Origin: Streptomyces syringium
GTDB taxonomy: Bacteria > Actinomycetota > Actinomycetes > Streptomycetales > Streptomycetaceae
Reading direction: 5' to 3'
NCBI RefSeq assembly: GCF_017876625.1
Contig: NZ_JAGIOH010000001.1
Location: 2,294,001-2,358,000 of the forward strand
Length of the DNA: 64,000 nucleotides
Notes under the pieces: generated by a model
Database searches by the model: none
What the model was told of the DNA's origin: nothing
What the model saw: the letters and a program-made list of their open reading frames with translations, nothing else
Part shown: positions 56,671-64,000 of the stretch, piece by piece
How positions within the stretch are numbered: position 1 is the first letter of the stretch
Layout of the letters: each line of letters begins with the position of its first letter
Made by a program: the position numbers and the translations under genes

Positions 56671-58428
56671 TCAGACGTGCCCCGCGTGCCAGCGCCCCAC
56701 CAGATCGCGGTAGAGGACCGAGGAGTCGAGCAGTTCGTCGTGGCGCCCGCAGACGGCGCGGGCGCCGTCCATCACCAGCACCCGGTCGGCCCTGCGCGCG
56801 GAGCTGATCCGGTGCGCCACCACGATCAGGGTGCCGGGCCGCTCGGCGAAGGCGCGCTCCGCGCGCGCTTCCGCCGCGGGGTCCAGATAGCAGGTCGCCT
56901 CGTCCAGCAGCACGAGCGGCGCGGGGGACAGATGGGCCCGGCCCAGCGCGATCAGCTGCCGCTCCCCCTGTGACAGCGCGGCCGGGTCGACTTCCGCGTC
57001 CAGCCCGCCCAGCCGCTCCACCAGCGCATCGAGCCCCACGGCCGCCACCGACGCCGCGACGGCCTCGGGGGGCGCCCCGCCGGGGCGGAGGTAGAGCAGG
57101 TTCTCCCGGACGGTGGCGGTGAAGACGTAGGCCTGCTGCGGGATCAGCACCCGCTGCCGCGCCCACTCCCGGCCGGGGGCCGCCGCCGGCCCGGCCACGG
57201 GCTGCCCCGCCACCCGCACCTCGCCCCGGTCCGGGGCGAGCAGCCCCGCGACGAGTCCCGTCAGGGTGGACTTGCCGATGCCGCTGGGGCCGACCACCAC
57301 CAGGTGCTCGCCGGGCTCCACCACGAGGTCGAGGTCCCGGACGACGGGGTGGGCGCGCGGCCCGTAGGCGAAGGTGACCGACCGCAGCTCGACGCGCGGC
57401 GGCTGCGCGGGCGCCGCCGGCGCCCGCTCGTCGCCGTGCGCGGGCAGGTCTCCGTCGGGCCCCGAGGTGAGGCGGTCGAGCACCACCAGCAGCCGGGTGC
57501 CCGCCGCCCCGAGGGCGTTCATCAGGGTGTGCAGGGCGGGCAGCAGCGCCTGGACGAGATAGGTGAGCGCGCCGAGCAGCTCGCCCGCGGTCAGGCCCCG
57601 GTCGAGCAGCCAGGGTGCGGCGACGAGCAGCAGCACCACCGGCAGTTGCCCGGCAACGCCGAGTGCCAGGGCGCGGACGGCCGCCCACCCGGCGAGCGAG
57701 CGGGCCGCCCGGACCTCGGCGGAGATCAGCGCGTCCGTCCGCTCGGCGGCCTGCCGCTCCGCGCCGCACGCCACCACGTCGCGCAGTCCCTCGGCGAGCG
57801 CGCCGAACTCGGTGGACATGCGTTCGTCGGCGCTGAGGAAGTCCTGCTGCCGGTCGGCCATCGGCGCCAGCGTGGCCACGAACAGCGCCAGACCCAGCAG
57901 CAGGGGCGGCACCACGACCAGCAGCAGGAGCGGCGCGAGGGAGGCGAGGCCCAGCAGCGCCCCGGCCGCCGTGAAGACGAACGAGCGGGCCACCAGCACC
58001 AGCCCCGCGAAGCTGTCGCGGGCCAGCTCGGTCTGGTGGGTCAGCCGGGAGACCACGGCGCTGTCGGCTCGCCCCCCGCCGGTCACGGCCTCCCCCAGCG
58101 ACCGGGTCACCACCCGGCGCACCAGCCCGTCCCGGAGCGGCTCCACGAGATCGGCCAGCCCACGGAACACCCCGCCCGTGGCGAGTCCGCCGACGACGAT
58201 CGTCACGGCGGCGAGCGCCAGCCAGCCGAGCCCGACGCCGGGCCGGCCCGCCAGGAATCCGTCGTCGAGGGCGCGGGCGACGCTGTAGCCGCCGAGGAAG
58301 GTCTGCGCGGACTCCAGCAGGGACCAGCCGCCGAGCGTCAGCAGCACGCGCTTGCGGCACGCCAGAAAGCGTTTTGCCTTCGGCAGGACACGGCGGGCGG
58401 GACCGGGCCGCGTGCGGGTGCCGGTCAC
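56671..58428 (-). CDS. ramB: RamB-type ABC transporter (membrane domain plus ATPase)
   Basis: 585 residues. About six membrane helices (LLTLGGWSLLESAQTFLGGY, WLALAAVTIVVGGLA, LLLLVVVPPLLLGLALFV and others) precede the ATPase: Walker A VVVGPSGIGKSTLTGLVAG, Q-loop IPQQAYVF, signature LSQGERQLIALGRAHL, Walker B LVLLDEATCYLD, switch His IVVAHRISSARRAD. Together with RamA it is expected to form a heterodimeric exporter of the modified SapB peptide. The start is GTG at 58428. The 307 bases upstream hold a duplication of the first 17 codons and preceding DNA. Last gene of the ram operon. Confidence 0.9.
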   Translation of the reverse strand: MTGTRTRPGPARRVLPKAKRFLACRKRVLLTLGGWSLLESAQTFLGGYSVARALDDGFLAGRPGVGLGWLALAAVTIVVGGLATGGVFRGLADLVEPLRDGLVRRVVTRSLGEAVTGGGRADSAVVSRLTHQTELARDSFAGLVLVARSFVFTAAGALLGLASLAPLLLLVVVPPLLLGLALFVATLAPMADRQQDFLSADERMSTEFGALAEGLRDVVACGAERQAAERTDALISAEVRAARSLAGWAAVRALALGVAGQLPVVLLLVAAPWLLDRGLTAGELLGALTYLVQALLPALHTLMNALGAAGTRLLVVLDRLTSGPDGDLPAHGDERAPAAPAQPPRVELRSVTFAYGPRAHPVVRDLDLVVEPGEHLVVVGPSGIGKSTLTGLVAGLLAPDRGEVRVAGQPVAGPAAAPGREWARQRVLIPQQAYVFTATVRENLLYLRPGGAPPEAVAASVAAVGLDALVERLGGLDAEVDPAALSQGERQLIALGRAHLSPAPLVLLDEATCYLDPAAEARAERAFAERPGTLIVVAHRISSARRADRVLVMDGARAVCGRHDELLDSSVLYRDLVGRWHAGHV

Positions 58429-58675
58429 CGGGCAGCACCCCGCCCGGCGGCGCGCCTACCGGCAGGGGCGGCGGCCCCGGCCCGGCCGAGTCCCGGCGGA
58501 GTGGTCCGCCACCTCGCGGCAGCGATGGTGCGCTGGGCGCGCCCTCGCCCCGGCCGGACGACCCACACGGCCTTCGGCAGCACGCGGCGGGCGGGACCGG
58601 GCCGCGTGCGGGTGCGGGTGCCGCATCGGAACACACCCCGCCCGGTGGCGCGCCTACCGGCAGGAGCGGCGGCCG
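58377..58675. repeat. Direct duplication of the ramB 5' end in the ramA-ramB gap
   Basis: Bases 58377-58475 and 58571-58675 are about 90% identical with small indels. On the minus strand both copies carry a ribosome-binding-like region, a start codon (GTG in the functional copy, ATG in the upstream one) and a stretch encoding RTRPGPARRVLPKA. The upstream copy is not followed by an ABC transporter. The 307-base gap (58429-58735) holds no other gene. Confidence 0.8.
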
Positions 58676-58735
58676 GATCACGGCCATGCCCGCCGGGCCG
58701 CTCGCTGCCCCGGGTGACGCCCCGCGCGCTGTCAC

Positions 58736-60625
58736 TCACCGGGCCGCCCCCGTTCCGTCGGCACGTTCGGCCTCCGGCTCCGCCGAATCCTCCGGCTCGT
58801 CCGCGAACACCGCCCGGTAGTCCGCCAGTTGCCAAAGTTCCTCGTGCGGGCCGACGGCGCGGACGCGGCCGTTCTCCAGCCAGGCGACGCGGTCCGCGCG
58901 GGCCGCCGAGGAGACGCGGTGCGCGATCAGCAGCCGGGTGCCCGCGCGGACCTCGCCGACCAGGGCCCGTCCCACCTGGACCTCCGTGACGCTGTCCAGG
59001 CTGGAGGTGGCGTCGTCGAGCACCAGCAGCCGGCCCGCGTGGGCGAAGGCCCGGGCCAGGCCGAGGCGTTGCAGCTCGCCGCCCGACAGCGGCGCGTCGG
59101 CGAGGGCGGTGCCGTACCCGCGTGGGAGCAGCCGGATGAAGCGGTCCGCGCTGGCCGCGCGCGCGGCGGCCTCGACGGCGGGCCCGTCGGGGGCGTACGC
59201 CCCGAAGGCGACGGCACCGCCGACCGTGTCGCCGAACAGCGCGGGCCGCTCGAAGGCGTACCCGATCTCCCGCCGCAGCTGCACGGGGTCCGCCTCGGTC
59301 AGCGGCACGCCGTCGAGCAGCACCTGTCCGCTGCCGGGGTCGGTCAGCCGGCCTGCGACGGCGGCCAGGACGGACTTGCCCGCGCCGGAGCGGCCCACGA
59401 CGGCCGTCGTCGTACCGCCGGGAACCACCAGGTCGACGCCGCGCAGCACCTCGCAGCCCCCTCGGGTGACGCTCACGCCCCTCAGTTCGAGCCGGCCGGG
59501 GCCGTCCGGCGGCAGCGGCCTGGTGCCGTACGGCATGGCGGGCAGCGCCAGGAGTTCGGCGGTGCGGCGGGCGGCGGCGCGGCTGCGCACCAGGGAGTTG
59601 AGCCGGCCGATGACCGAGCCGACGCCGGCGGCGAGCGCCGCGTAGCGGGTGGCGGCCAGCAGTTCGCCGACGCTCAGGTCGCCGGCGGCGAGGCGCACCC
59701 CGCCGACCGCGAGGACGGCTGTCTGCAACAGCGGCACCAGGATGCCGCCCTGGACGACGGCACGCCCGTACACCTGCCACATGCGCCGCCCCTGGGTGCT
59801 CAGTTCGGGCAGTGGTGCGAGGACCCGGTCGCGTTCGCGCCGGGCGGTGCCGGCGGCGGCGACGGTGCGGGCGCCGCCGAGGGCCTCGACGAGCCGGGCG
59901 GCGAGTTCGCCCTGCACGCGCTGGTAGCGCGAGACGCTGTCGGAGGAGCTGCGGGCGAAGGCGCGCAGGAAGAGGAACAGCGCCGGGGCCCCGGCGAGGA
60001 AGACCGCGGCCAGCCAGAGGTCGATGAAGGCGAGGGCGATCAGCCCGCCGAGCGGGGTGATCAGCGCGGCGAGGCCGGTGGCGGCGGTCGTCGGGGCGGT
60101 GCCCGCCTCGGCCGCGTTGCCGGTCAGCCGGGTGACGAGGTCGCCGGGGGTGAAGCGGGAGGCGTGGTGCGGGCCGGCGGCGAGCAGCCTCCGGGCGCCA
60201 AGGCGGCGGAGCCAGGAGCCGGCGCGCGCGTTCGTGGTGCCGGTGACGAAGGCCGTCAGGGCTTCGAGGAGGACCTCGGCGCCGATCAGGGCGGCGCACA
60301 GGGCCGTCCAGAGGTACGGGGAGGGGCCGTGGCCGAGGGTCAGGTCGAGGGTGTGGCCGAGCGCGGCGGGCAGGGCGAGGGCACAGCCCGCCGTCACCGT
60401 GCTGAGCAGGCAGATCGCGGTGGTGCGGCCGGCGCTGTGCCGGGCGGCTGCCAGCAGCAGCCGGTCGGCGGAGGGCCCGGCGGTGTCGCGCGCCCGTGTG
60501 CCGTCGTCCACCCGTACGTTGTCGCGCGCCCGTGCGTCACCGCCCGCCCGGCCCTCGTCGCGGGGCCTGTGTCCGTCGGGCGGTGCGGGGTCCGTGGCTC
60601 CCGGTGTGCGGGGCGTCGTGGCCAT
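58736..60625 (-). CDS. ramA: RamA-type ABC transporter (membrane domain plus ATPase)
   Basis: 629 residues. A long hydrophilic N-terminus (about 60 residues of Arg/Asp/Gly) precedes six membrane helices (TTAICLLSTVTAGCALALPA, LWTALCAALIGAEVLLEAL, GLIALAFIDLWLAAVFLAGA). ATPase motifs: Walker A VVGRSGAGKSVLAAVAGR, signature LSGGELQRLGLARAFAH, Walker B LLVLDDATSSLDSVTE, switch His LIAHRVSSAARAD; the residue after the Walker B Asp is Asp rather than the usual catalytic Glu, so this ATP site may be degenerate. It pairs with RamB to export SapB. It lies 143 bases after ramS on the same strand. Confidence 0.9.
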   Translation of the reverse strand: MATTPRTPGATDPAPPDGHRPRDEGRAGGDARARDNVRVDDGTRARDTAGPSADRLLLAAARHSAGRTTAICLLSTVTAGCALALPAALGHTLDLTLGHGPSPYLWTALCAALIGAEVLLEALTAFVTGTTNARAGSWLRRLGARRLLAAGPHHASRFTPGDLVTRLTGNAAEAGTAPTTAATGLAALITPLGGLIALAFIDLWLAAVFLAGAPALFLFLRAFARSSSDSVSRYQRVQGELAARLVEALGGARTVAAAGTARRERDRVLAPLPELSTQGRRMWQVYGRAVVQGGILVPLLQTAVLAVGGVRLAAGDLSVGELLAATRYAALAAGVGSVIGRLNSLVRSRAAARRTAELLALPAMPYGTRPLPPDGPGRLELRGVSVTRGGCEVLRGVDLVVPGGTTTAVVGRSGAGKSVLAAVAGRLTDPGSGQVLLDGVPLTEADPVQLRREIGYAFERPALFGDTVGGAVAFGAYAPDGPAVEAAARAASADRFIRLLPRGYGTALADAPLSGGELQRLGLARAFAHAGRLLVLDDATSSLDSVTEVQVGRALVGEVRAGTRLLIAHRVSSAARADRVAWLENGRVRAVGPHEELWQLADYRAVFADEPEDSAEPEAERADGTGAAR

Positions 60626-60768
60626 ACGCGGTGGGTCCTCGTCCGTGGGCGTGGCCGGGGCGCGAACCGGTCCCGGGCGGCGGTGCGCCCGGGACCGGTT
60701 CGACCGTGAGCGCGGGTTACGTCACCACGATCGTGACGTGGCGGTCTGCGACCGCCGTGCGCCCGCGA

Positions 60769-60906
60769 TCAGTTGCAGGTGACGACCGACAGGCTGCTGT
60801 CACCACAGAGCAGCAGGCTGGCGCGGCTACCGCCACCGCCACCGCCGAACTCGTTGGTCACCTCGGCCTTGGGGGTCTCCATCGTCTGCAGGTCGAGAAG
60901 GGTCAT
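60769..60906 (-). CDS. ramS: SapB/AmfS-type lanthipeptide precursor
   Basis: 45 residues. The leader MTLLDLQTMETPKAEVTNEF contains the conserved LLDLQ-type helix recognised by class III synthetases. It is followed by six glycines and the core SRASLLLCGDSSLSVVTCN, nearly identical to S. coelicolor SapB. Ser and Cys positions (S-x-S-x4-C twice) permit two labionin/lanthionine-type rings. The start is ATG at 60906 with GAGAGGAAC upstream, one base beyond the ramC stop. The hexaglycine, encoded by a GGCGGT triplet repeat at 60828-60845, replaces the acidic residues found before the SapB core. The mature peptide acts as a surfactant for aerial hyphae. Confidence 0.95.
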   Translation of the reverse strand: MTLLDLQTMETPKAEVTNEFGGGGGGSRASLLLCGDSSLSVVTCN

Positions 60907-60907
60907 G

Positions 60908-63589
60908 TCAGTTCCTCTCACTCGTGGGGACGGGGTGTTTTTCTGTACGACCCCGAAGGGCCGGCTCTGGGGGCCGCCGGAGCGGCGGGAGGAAGGGCAG
61001 GTGCACCGGTGCGGTGTGGAGGGCGCTGCCCAGGGCGAGCAGACAGCCGGCGGTGCCGGTGGACAGGTCCATCGACAGGCGCATCATCTGCTCGCCGGGG
61101 AAGGCCAGATGGCCCTGGAAGGGGACGGCGCCCCAGGCCAGGGAGCCGATCTGGCGGTGCAGGTCGGCGGGGGCGGTGCCGGGTCCGGCGGCCGTGGTGC
61201 GGCTCAGGTACAGCACCATGCCCGCGGTGCCCCGGAAGAGGCCGGGCTGCGCGTAGAAGGTGGCCTGGGCGGCCCGGACGATCCGGCCCCGCGCCTGCTC
61301 GAAGTCCGCGTCGGGCCGGTGGGCGAGGTAGTCGTCGAGCAGCATGCCGATGCCGACGCTTCCGGCGCCGAGGTAGGGCATGGTGCGCCAGCCCTCGTCG
61401 ACCTGGAGGACCTCGCCCACGCCGAGGACGCAGCGGGCGAGGTCGCGGCGGAGGGCGTCGGCGGCGTGGTCGAGGAGTGCGGGCTCGCCGGTGCGTTCGT
61501 AGAGGCGCAGCAGGAGCAGGGCGGTGCCGGTGGCGCCGTGGAGGAGGCCGGCGCGGGGCTTGCCGCCCGCCTCGGCGACCGGCTTGGCCATGACCAGTTC
61601 CGCGCAGCGCAGGGCCGCGTCGTGGAGGGCGCTCTCGCCCGTGGTGGTGGCCAGGGAGTCGAGGGCGAGGCCGAGGCCGGCGAGGCCGCTGTGCAGGTCG
61701 GGGGCGATCTGGTCCCAGTTCTGGGCGGTGATCGTCTCGGCGAGTTCCAGGGCGCGGGCGCGGTGGCCGAGCCGTTCGAGGACCCAGGCGACGCCGGCGA
61801 GTCCGTCGTAGAAACCGAGGGGGGTGCCGGGCCGGGGCCTCTTGGTGTGGCGCAGCAGCCATTCCTCGGCGTCGCCGCACCGGTCGCGTCCGCCGGTGGC
61901 GTCCAGGGCGTACAGCACGCCGGCCGCGCCGTAGGCGAAGCAGATGCCGCCGCCGGTGGCGAACTGGGCGATGTCGCCGGGGAAGCAGCGGTCCTCGCGC
62001 TGGGGGGTGGCCGAGGCGAGGACGGCCTCGGTCATGGAGTCGCGGCTGCGCGGCCAGTCGGCGAGGTCGACGGGCAGGTAGCCGTCGGCGGTGACGGGGC
62101 CGGCCGGGCCGTCGGGCCCGCTCCCCCGCACGGAATCCGCGGCGGGCGCGGCACGCTCGCCACGCGGCCCGTGGACGATCTCCGCGACCGCCTCGTCGAA
62201 GTAGCCGGGCGGCACCGGGAACTGCTCGCGCGCCGTCCGCGCCAGGTGTGCCGCCTTGTGCGGGTCGACGGCGAACAGGCTCGTCAGCGGCAGGAAGAGG
62301 GCGATGCGCAGACAGGCCAGGGCGTAGCGGTCGACGTCGAAGCCCTTGCGGTCGGCCGGGGCGACGAAGCCGGGGTTGGCGATGGTCTGGCGGCGGCCCT
62401 CGTCGATGTGCGCGGCGGCTTCGAAGTCGAGGAGGACCACCGACTCCTCGTCCTCGGCGACCATGATGTTGAACAGGTGCAGGTCGTTGAAGACGATGCC
62501 GCGCGCGTGGACGGCGTCGACGGCCTCCTCGACCAGCCGGTACAGCCGCATCGCCCAGTCCGTGTAGGCGGCGAGGGCCTCGGCGCCGGGGTCCGGGTCG
62601 ACCAGCGGGTGCCGCCGGGCGAAGAAGGTGTTGAGCGGCCGGCCCTCGATGAATTCGAGCACCAGGAAGTGGTGGTCGCCGAGGGTGAAGTAGTCGTGCA
62701 CCTCGGGGGTGTACGGCAGCCCCGACAGCGCGCGCAGGGCGTCCCGTTCCCGCTCCAGCCGGGTCACCGCGTCGGCGCCGTCGGCGGCCAGGCCCGCGTG
62801 CGGGCGGCCTTCCTTGAGGACGACCTGCCGGTCCGTGCGCAGGTCGGTGCCGACGTAGACGCCGCCGCCGTTGGAGAAGTGCAGGGCGCGGTCGATCCGG
62901 TACGGGATGTCGCTGACCGTCGTCGCCGAGCGGGCCGCGAGGTGCGGGGCGAGGAAGTCGGGCAGGCTGATCCAGTCCGGGACGTGGAAGGCGGGGTCCC
63001 GGCGGTCTGGCACGAGCACCCCGTCGGCGTTCTCGACGGCCGGGCGCAGCTCGCCCTTGTCGTCGTAGCAGTGCCGCTCGGTGAAGCTGCCGTACCGCAC
63101 GTACACCGGCCCGTCGCCCCAGCGCAGGTCGGTGAGGATGTACGGGCCCGCCTCGCCGGTCAGCAGGGCGTCGAGGTCCTCGGCGACGGCCCGGCACTGG
63201 GCGTCGTCGGCGGGGTAGACGGTGATGAACTTCCCGCTGCCGCCCCGGTCGGCGTACTTGGCGTTGCGGGTGTGCAGGAGGTACGGGCTCGGCACGCACT
63301 TGAAGGCGATGCGCCGCGGTACGCAGTAGTCCCAGACGGCGGTGAGGATCCGCTCGGCGTTGTCCAGGCACGCGGAGAGGTGGATCTTCCAGCCCTGGCT
63401 GGGAAGTTGGGCGTCGAGCGGCCGGTAGGCGCGCCAGTCGGCGGAGTCGTGGCGCTGCCAGCCGGCGGGAGGCTCGCGCCGGGCGGTCGCGTAGAAGGCG
63501 GTGGGGCCGTCGCCGTCGGCGGGCAGGCGGTGCGGGGCGTCGTAGAACCGGCGGTCCGCGTCGCAGTAGACGGCGTAGCCCTTGTTCAT
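60908..63589 (-). CDS. ramC: Class III lanthipeptide synthetase RamC/AmfT (LanKC)
   Basis: 893 residues with three modules. N-terminal lyase-like domain (about 1-225: NKGYAVYCDADRRFYDAPHR, GKFITVYPADDAQCRAVAED); Ser/Thr kinase domain (about 240-500) with a catalytic Lys near VVLKEGRPHAG, IVFNDLHLFNIMV as catalytic loop and VVLLDFEAAAHIDEG as Mg-binding motif; and a C-terminal LanC-like cyclase domain (about 550-860: GFYDGLAGVAWVLERLG, GLLHGATGTALLLLRLYE, LFRGTAGMVLYLS) lacking the zinc ligands, as in class III. It phosphorylates and dehydrates Ser in RamS, then forms the thioether rings. ATG at 63589 has GAGGGAG upstream. First gene of ramCSAB. Confidence 0.95.
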   Translation of the reverse strand: MNKGYAVYCDADRRFYDAPHRLPADGDGPTAFYATARREPPAGWQRHDSADWRAYRPLDAQLPSQGWKIHLSACLDNAERILTAVWDYCVPRRIAFKCVPSPYLLHTRNAKYADRGGSGKFITVYPADDAQCRAVAEDLDALLTGEAGPYILTDLRWGDGPVYVRYGSFTERHCYDDKGELRPAVENADGVLVPDRRDPAFHVPDWISLPDFLAPHLAARSATTVSDIPYRIDRALHFSNGGGVYVGTDLRTDRQVVLKEGRPHAGLAADGADAVTRLERERDALRALSGLPYTPEVHDYFTLGDHHFLVLEFIEGRPLNTFFARRHPLVDPDPGAEALAAYTDWAMRLYRLVEEAVDAVHARGIVFNDLHLFNIMVAEDEESVVLLDFEAAAHIDEGRRQTIANPGFVAPADRKGFDVDRYALACLRIALFLPLTSLFAVDPHKAAHLARTAREQFPVPPGYFDEAVAEIVHGPRGERAAPAADSVRGSGPDGPAGPVTADGYLPVDLADWPRSRDSMTEAVLASATPQREDRCFPGDIAQFATGGGICFAYGAAGVLYALDATGGRDRCGDAEEWLLRHTKRPRPGTPLGFYDGLAGVAWVLERLGHRARALELAETITAQNWDQIAPDLHSGLAGLGLALDSLATTTGESALHDAALRCAELVMAKPVAEAGGKPRAGLLHGATGTALLLLRLYERTGEPALLDHAADALRRDLARCVLGVGEVLQVDEGWRTMPYLGAGSVGIGMLLDDYLAHRPDADFEQARGRIVRAAQATFYAQPGLFRGTAGMVLYLSRTTAAGPGTAPADLHRQIGSLAWGAVPFQGHLAFPGEQMMRLSMDLSTGTAGCLLALGSALHTAPVHLPFLPPLRRPPEPALRGRTEKHPVPTSERN

Positions 63590-63756
63590 CGCACTCCCTC
63601 GTCCGGTGACGTCGTGAGGGTTCCACGGCGTCACCGCGAGGGGACAGTCGCATATGTCATGAACCCGCTATGAGGAACGCACGAGTAACAAGGCGACGCG
63701 TGTTCCGGTTGTGGGCTCTCTCCGTTCCGGTTGCCGGTACGTCCCCGGGCCCCCGG

Positions 63757-63993
63757 TCATGCGTCCTCGGGCGGGAAGACCGCGGCACCGTCGTCGAGGG
63801 TCCGCAGGGTGATGGCCTCGACGGGGCAGCTCTCCGCGGCGGCGAGCACGGGCCCGGCCGCGTCGGTCTCCGGTTCGGCCGGGTGGGACTGCCGGGCGGT
63901 GTCGAGCCGGAACGCCCACGGTGCGATCCCCGCGCACATCCCCGAGCCGACGCAGACGCTCCGGTCGACCTCCACGTGCCAGCGCTCGCTCAT
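63757..63993 (-). CDS. Small 3Fe-4S/4Fe-4S-type ferredoxin
   Basis: 78 residues from the ATG at 63993 (a GTG one codon upstream is possible). The cluster ligands are CVGSGMC near the N-terminus and CPVEAI near the C-terminus; with only three Cys in the usual pattern this is the 3Fe-4S type that delivers electrons to cytochromes P450 in Streptomyces. MSERWHVEVDRSVCVGSGMC is a standard opening for this class. A P450 gene is usually next to it and would lie outside the right edge. The 167 bases between it and ramC contain no gene. Confidence 0.9.
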   Translation of the reverse strand: MSERWHVEVDRSVCVGSGMCAGIAPWAFRLDTARQSHPAEPETDAAGPVLAAAESCPVEAITLRTLDDGAAVFPPEDA

Positions 63994-64000
63994 CACGGTG

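Noticed and set aside
60773..63673. A 966-codon open frame antisense to ramC
   Set aside because: RamC has all lanthipeptide synthetase domains on the other strand; the antisense product is a Val/Gly/Arg-rich artefact.
63590..63756. RamR-binding direct repeats before ramC
   Set aside because: A repeated GTTCCGGTTG-like sequence is visible at about 63703 and 63725, but it lies on the far side of the probable promoter and I cannot match it to a known RamR site with confidence.

Overview
This window is chromosomal DNA of a Streptomyces or a very close relative. The evidence is the very high GC content, strong GC bias at third codon positions, GTG/TTG starts, putative leaderless genes, DmdR/IdeR-type iron boxes and a SapB (Ram/Amf) lanthipeptide locus. 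Some 65 protein genes or gene remnants and one RNA gene (RNase P RNA) can be supported. I saw no tRNA, rRNA, CRISPR array or intact insertion sequence.

Layout. 0-2.1 kb: a truncated GT4 glycosyltransferase, a small conserved protein and methionine aminopeptidase. 2.1-13.7 kb: an iron/heme acquisition island with heme oxygenase, two HtaA-domain heme-binding surface proteins, the hmuTUV heme ABC importer, the efeOBU system and a lipoprotein. Iron boxes precede the heme oxygenase gene, the divergent htaA/hmuT pair and efeO. 14-24.3 kb: mixed chromosomal genes (stand-alone prim-pol domain protein, TetR plus a DUF6243-like peptide, dimethylargininase, Rsm22-type methyltransferase, Bcr/CflA efflux pump, PhoD phosphatase, PhzF isomerase, secreted proteins, SCO4226-like protein). 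24.3-28.85 kb: an accessory patch with an EF-Tu-like protein lacking the GTPase domain, an ALF-repeat protein, gene remnants, a probable toxin-antitoxin operon, a pentapeptide-repeat pseudogene, AT-richer DNA and small membrane peptides, ending at rnpB. 29.3-39.7 kb: housekeeping genes (RNB exonuclease, YaaA, KDPG aldolase, RNase H/phosphatase, zinc-ribbon protein with an apparent CTG start, NIF3) and an iron-siderophore binding lipoprotein behind a fourth iron box.

39.7-42.7 kb: an SDR / zinc alcohol dehydrogenase / MaoC hydratase cassette of beta-oxidation or steroid side-chain type, with a perfect match to the KstR operator pattern upstream. 43-51 kb: a DesK-like two-component system, methyltransferase, amidase, membrane protein, LLM-family oxidoreductase, M1 peptidase and a maleylpyruvate-isomerase-like protein. 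51.5-55.8 kb: a GT4 / methyltransferase / alpha-toroid operon divergent from a KstR-like TetR gene, with a second KstR-type operator between them. 56-63.6 kb: the SapB-type class III lanthipeptide locus ramC-ramS-ramA-ramB, with ramR convergent to it. The window closes with a 3Fe-4S-type ferredoxin.

How parts connect. The iron boxes tie heme capture, import, degradation and ferrous/ferric uptake into one iron-starvation response. The KstR-like protein and its two candidate operators suggest one small regulon joining the 40-42 kb catabolic cassette to the 51-55 kb glycosyltransferase cluster. RamR is expected to activate ramCSAB, whose peptide product coats emerging aerial hyphae.
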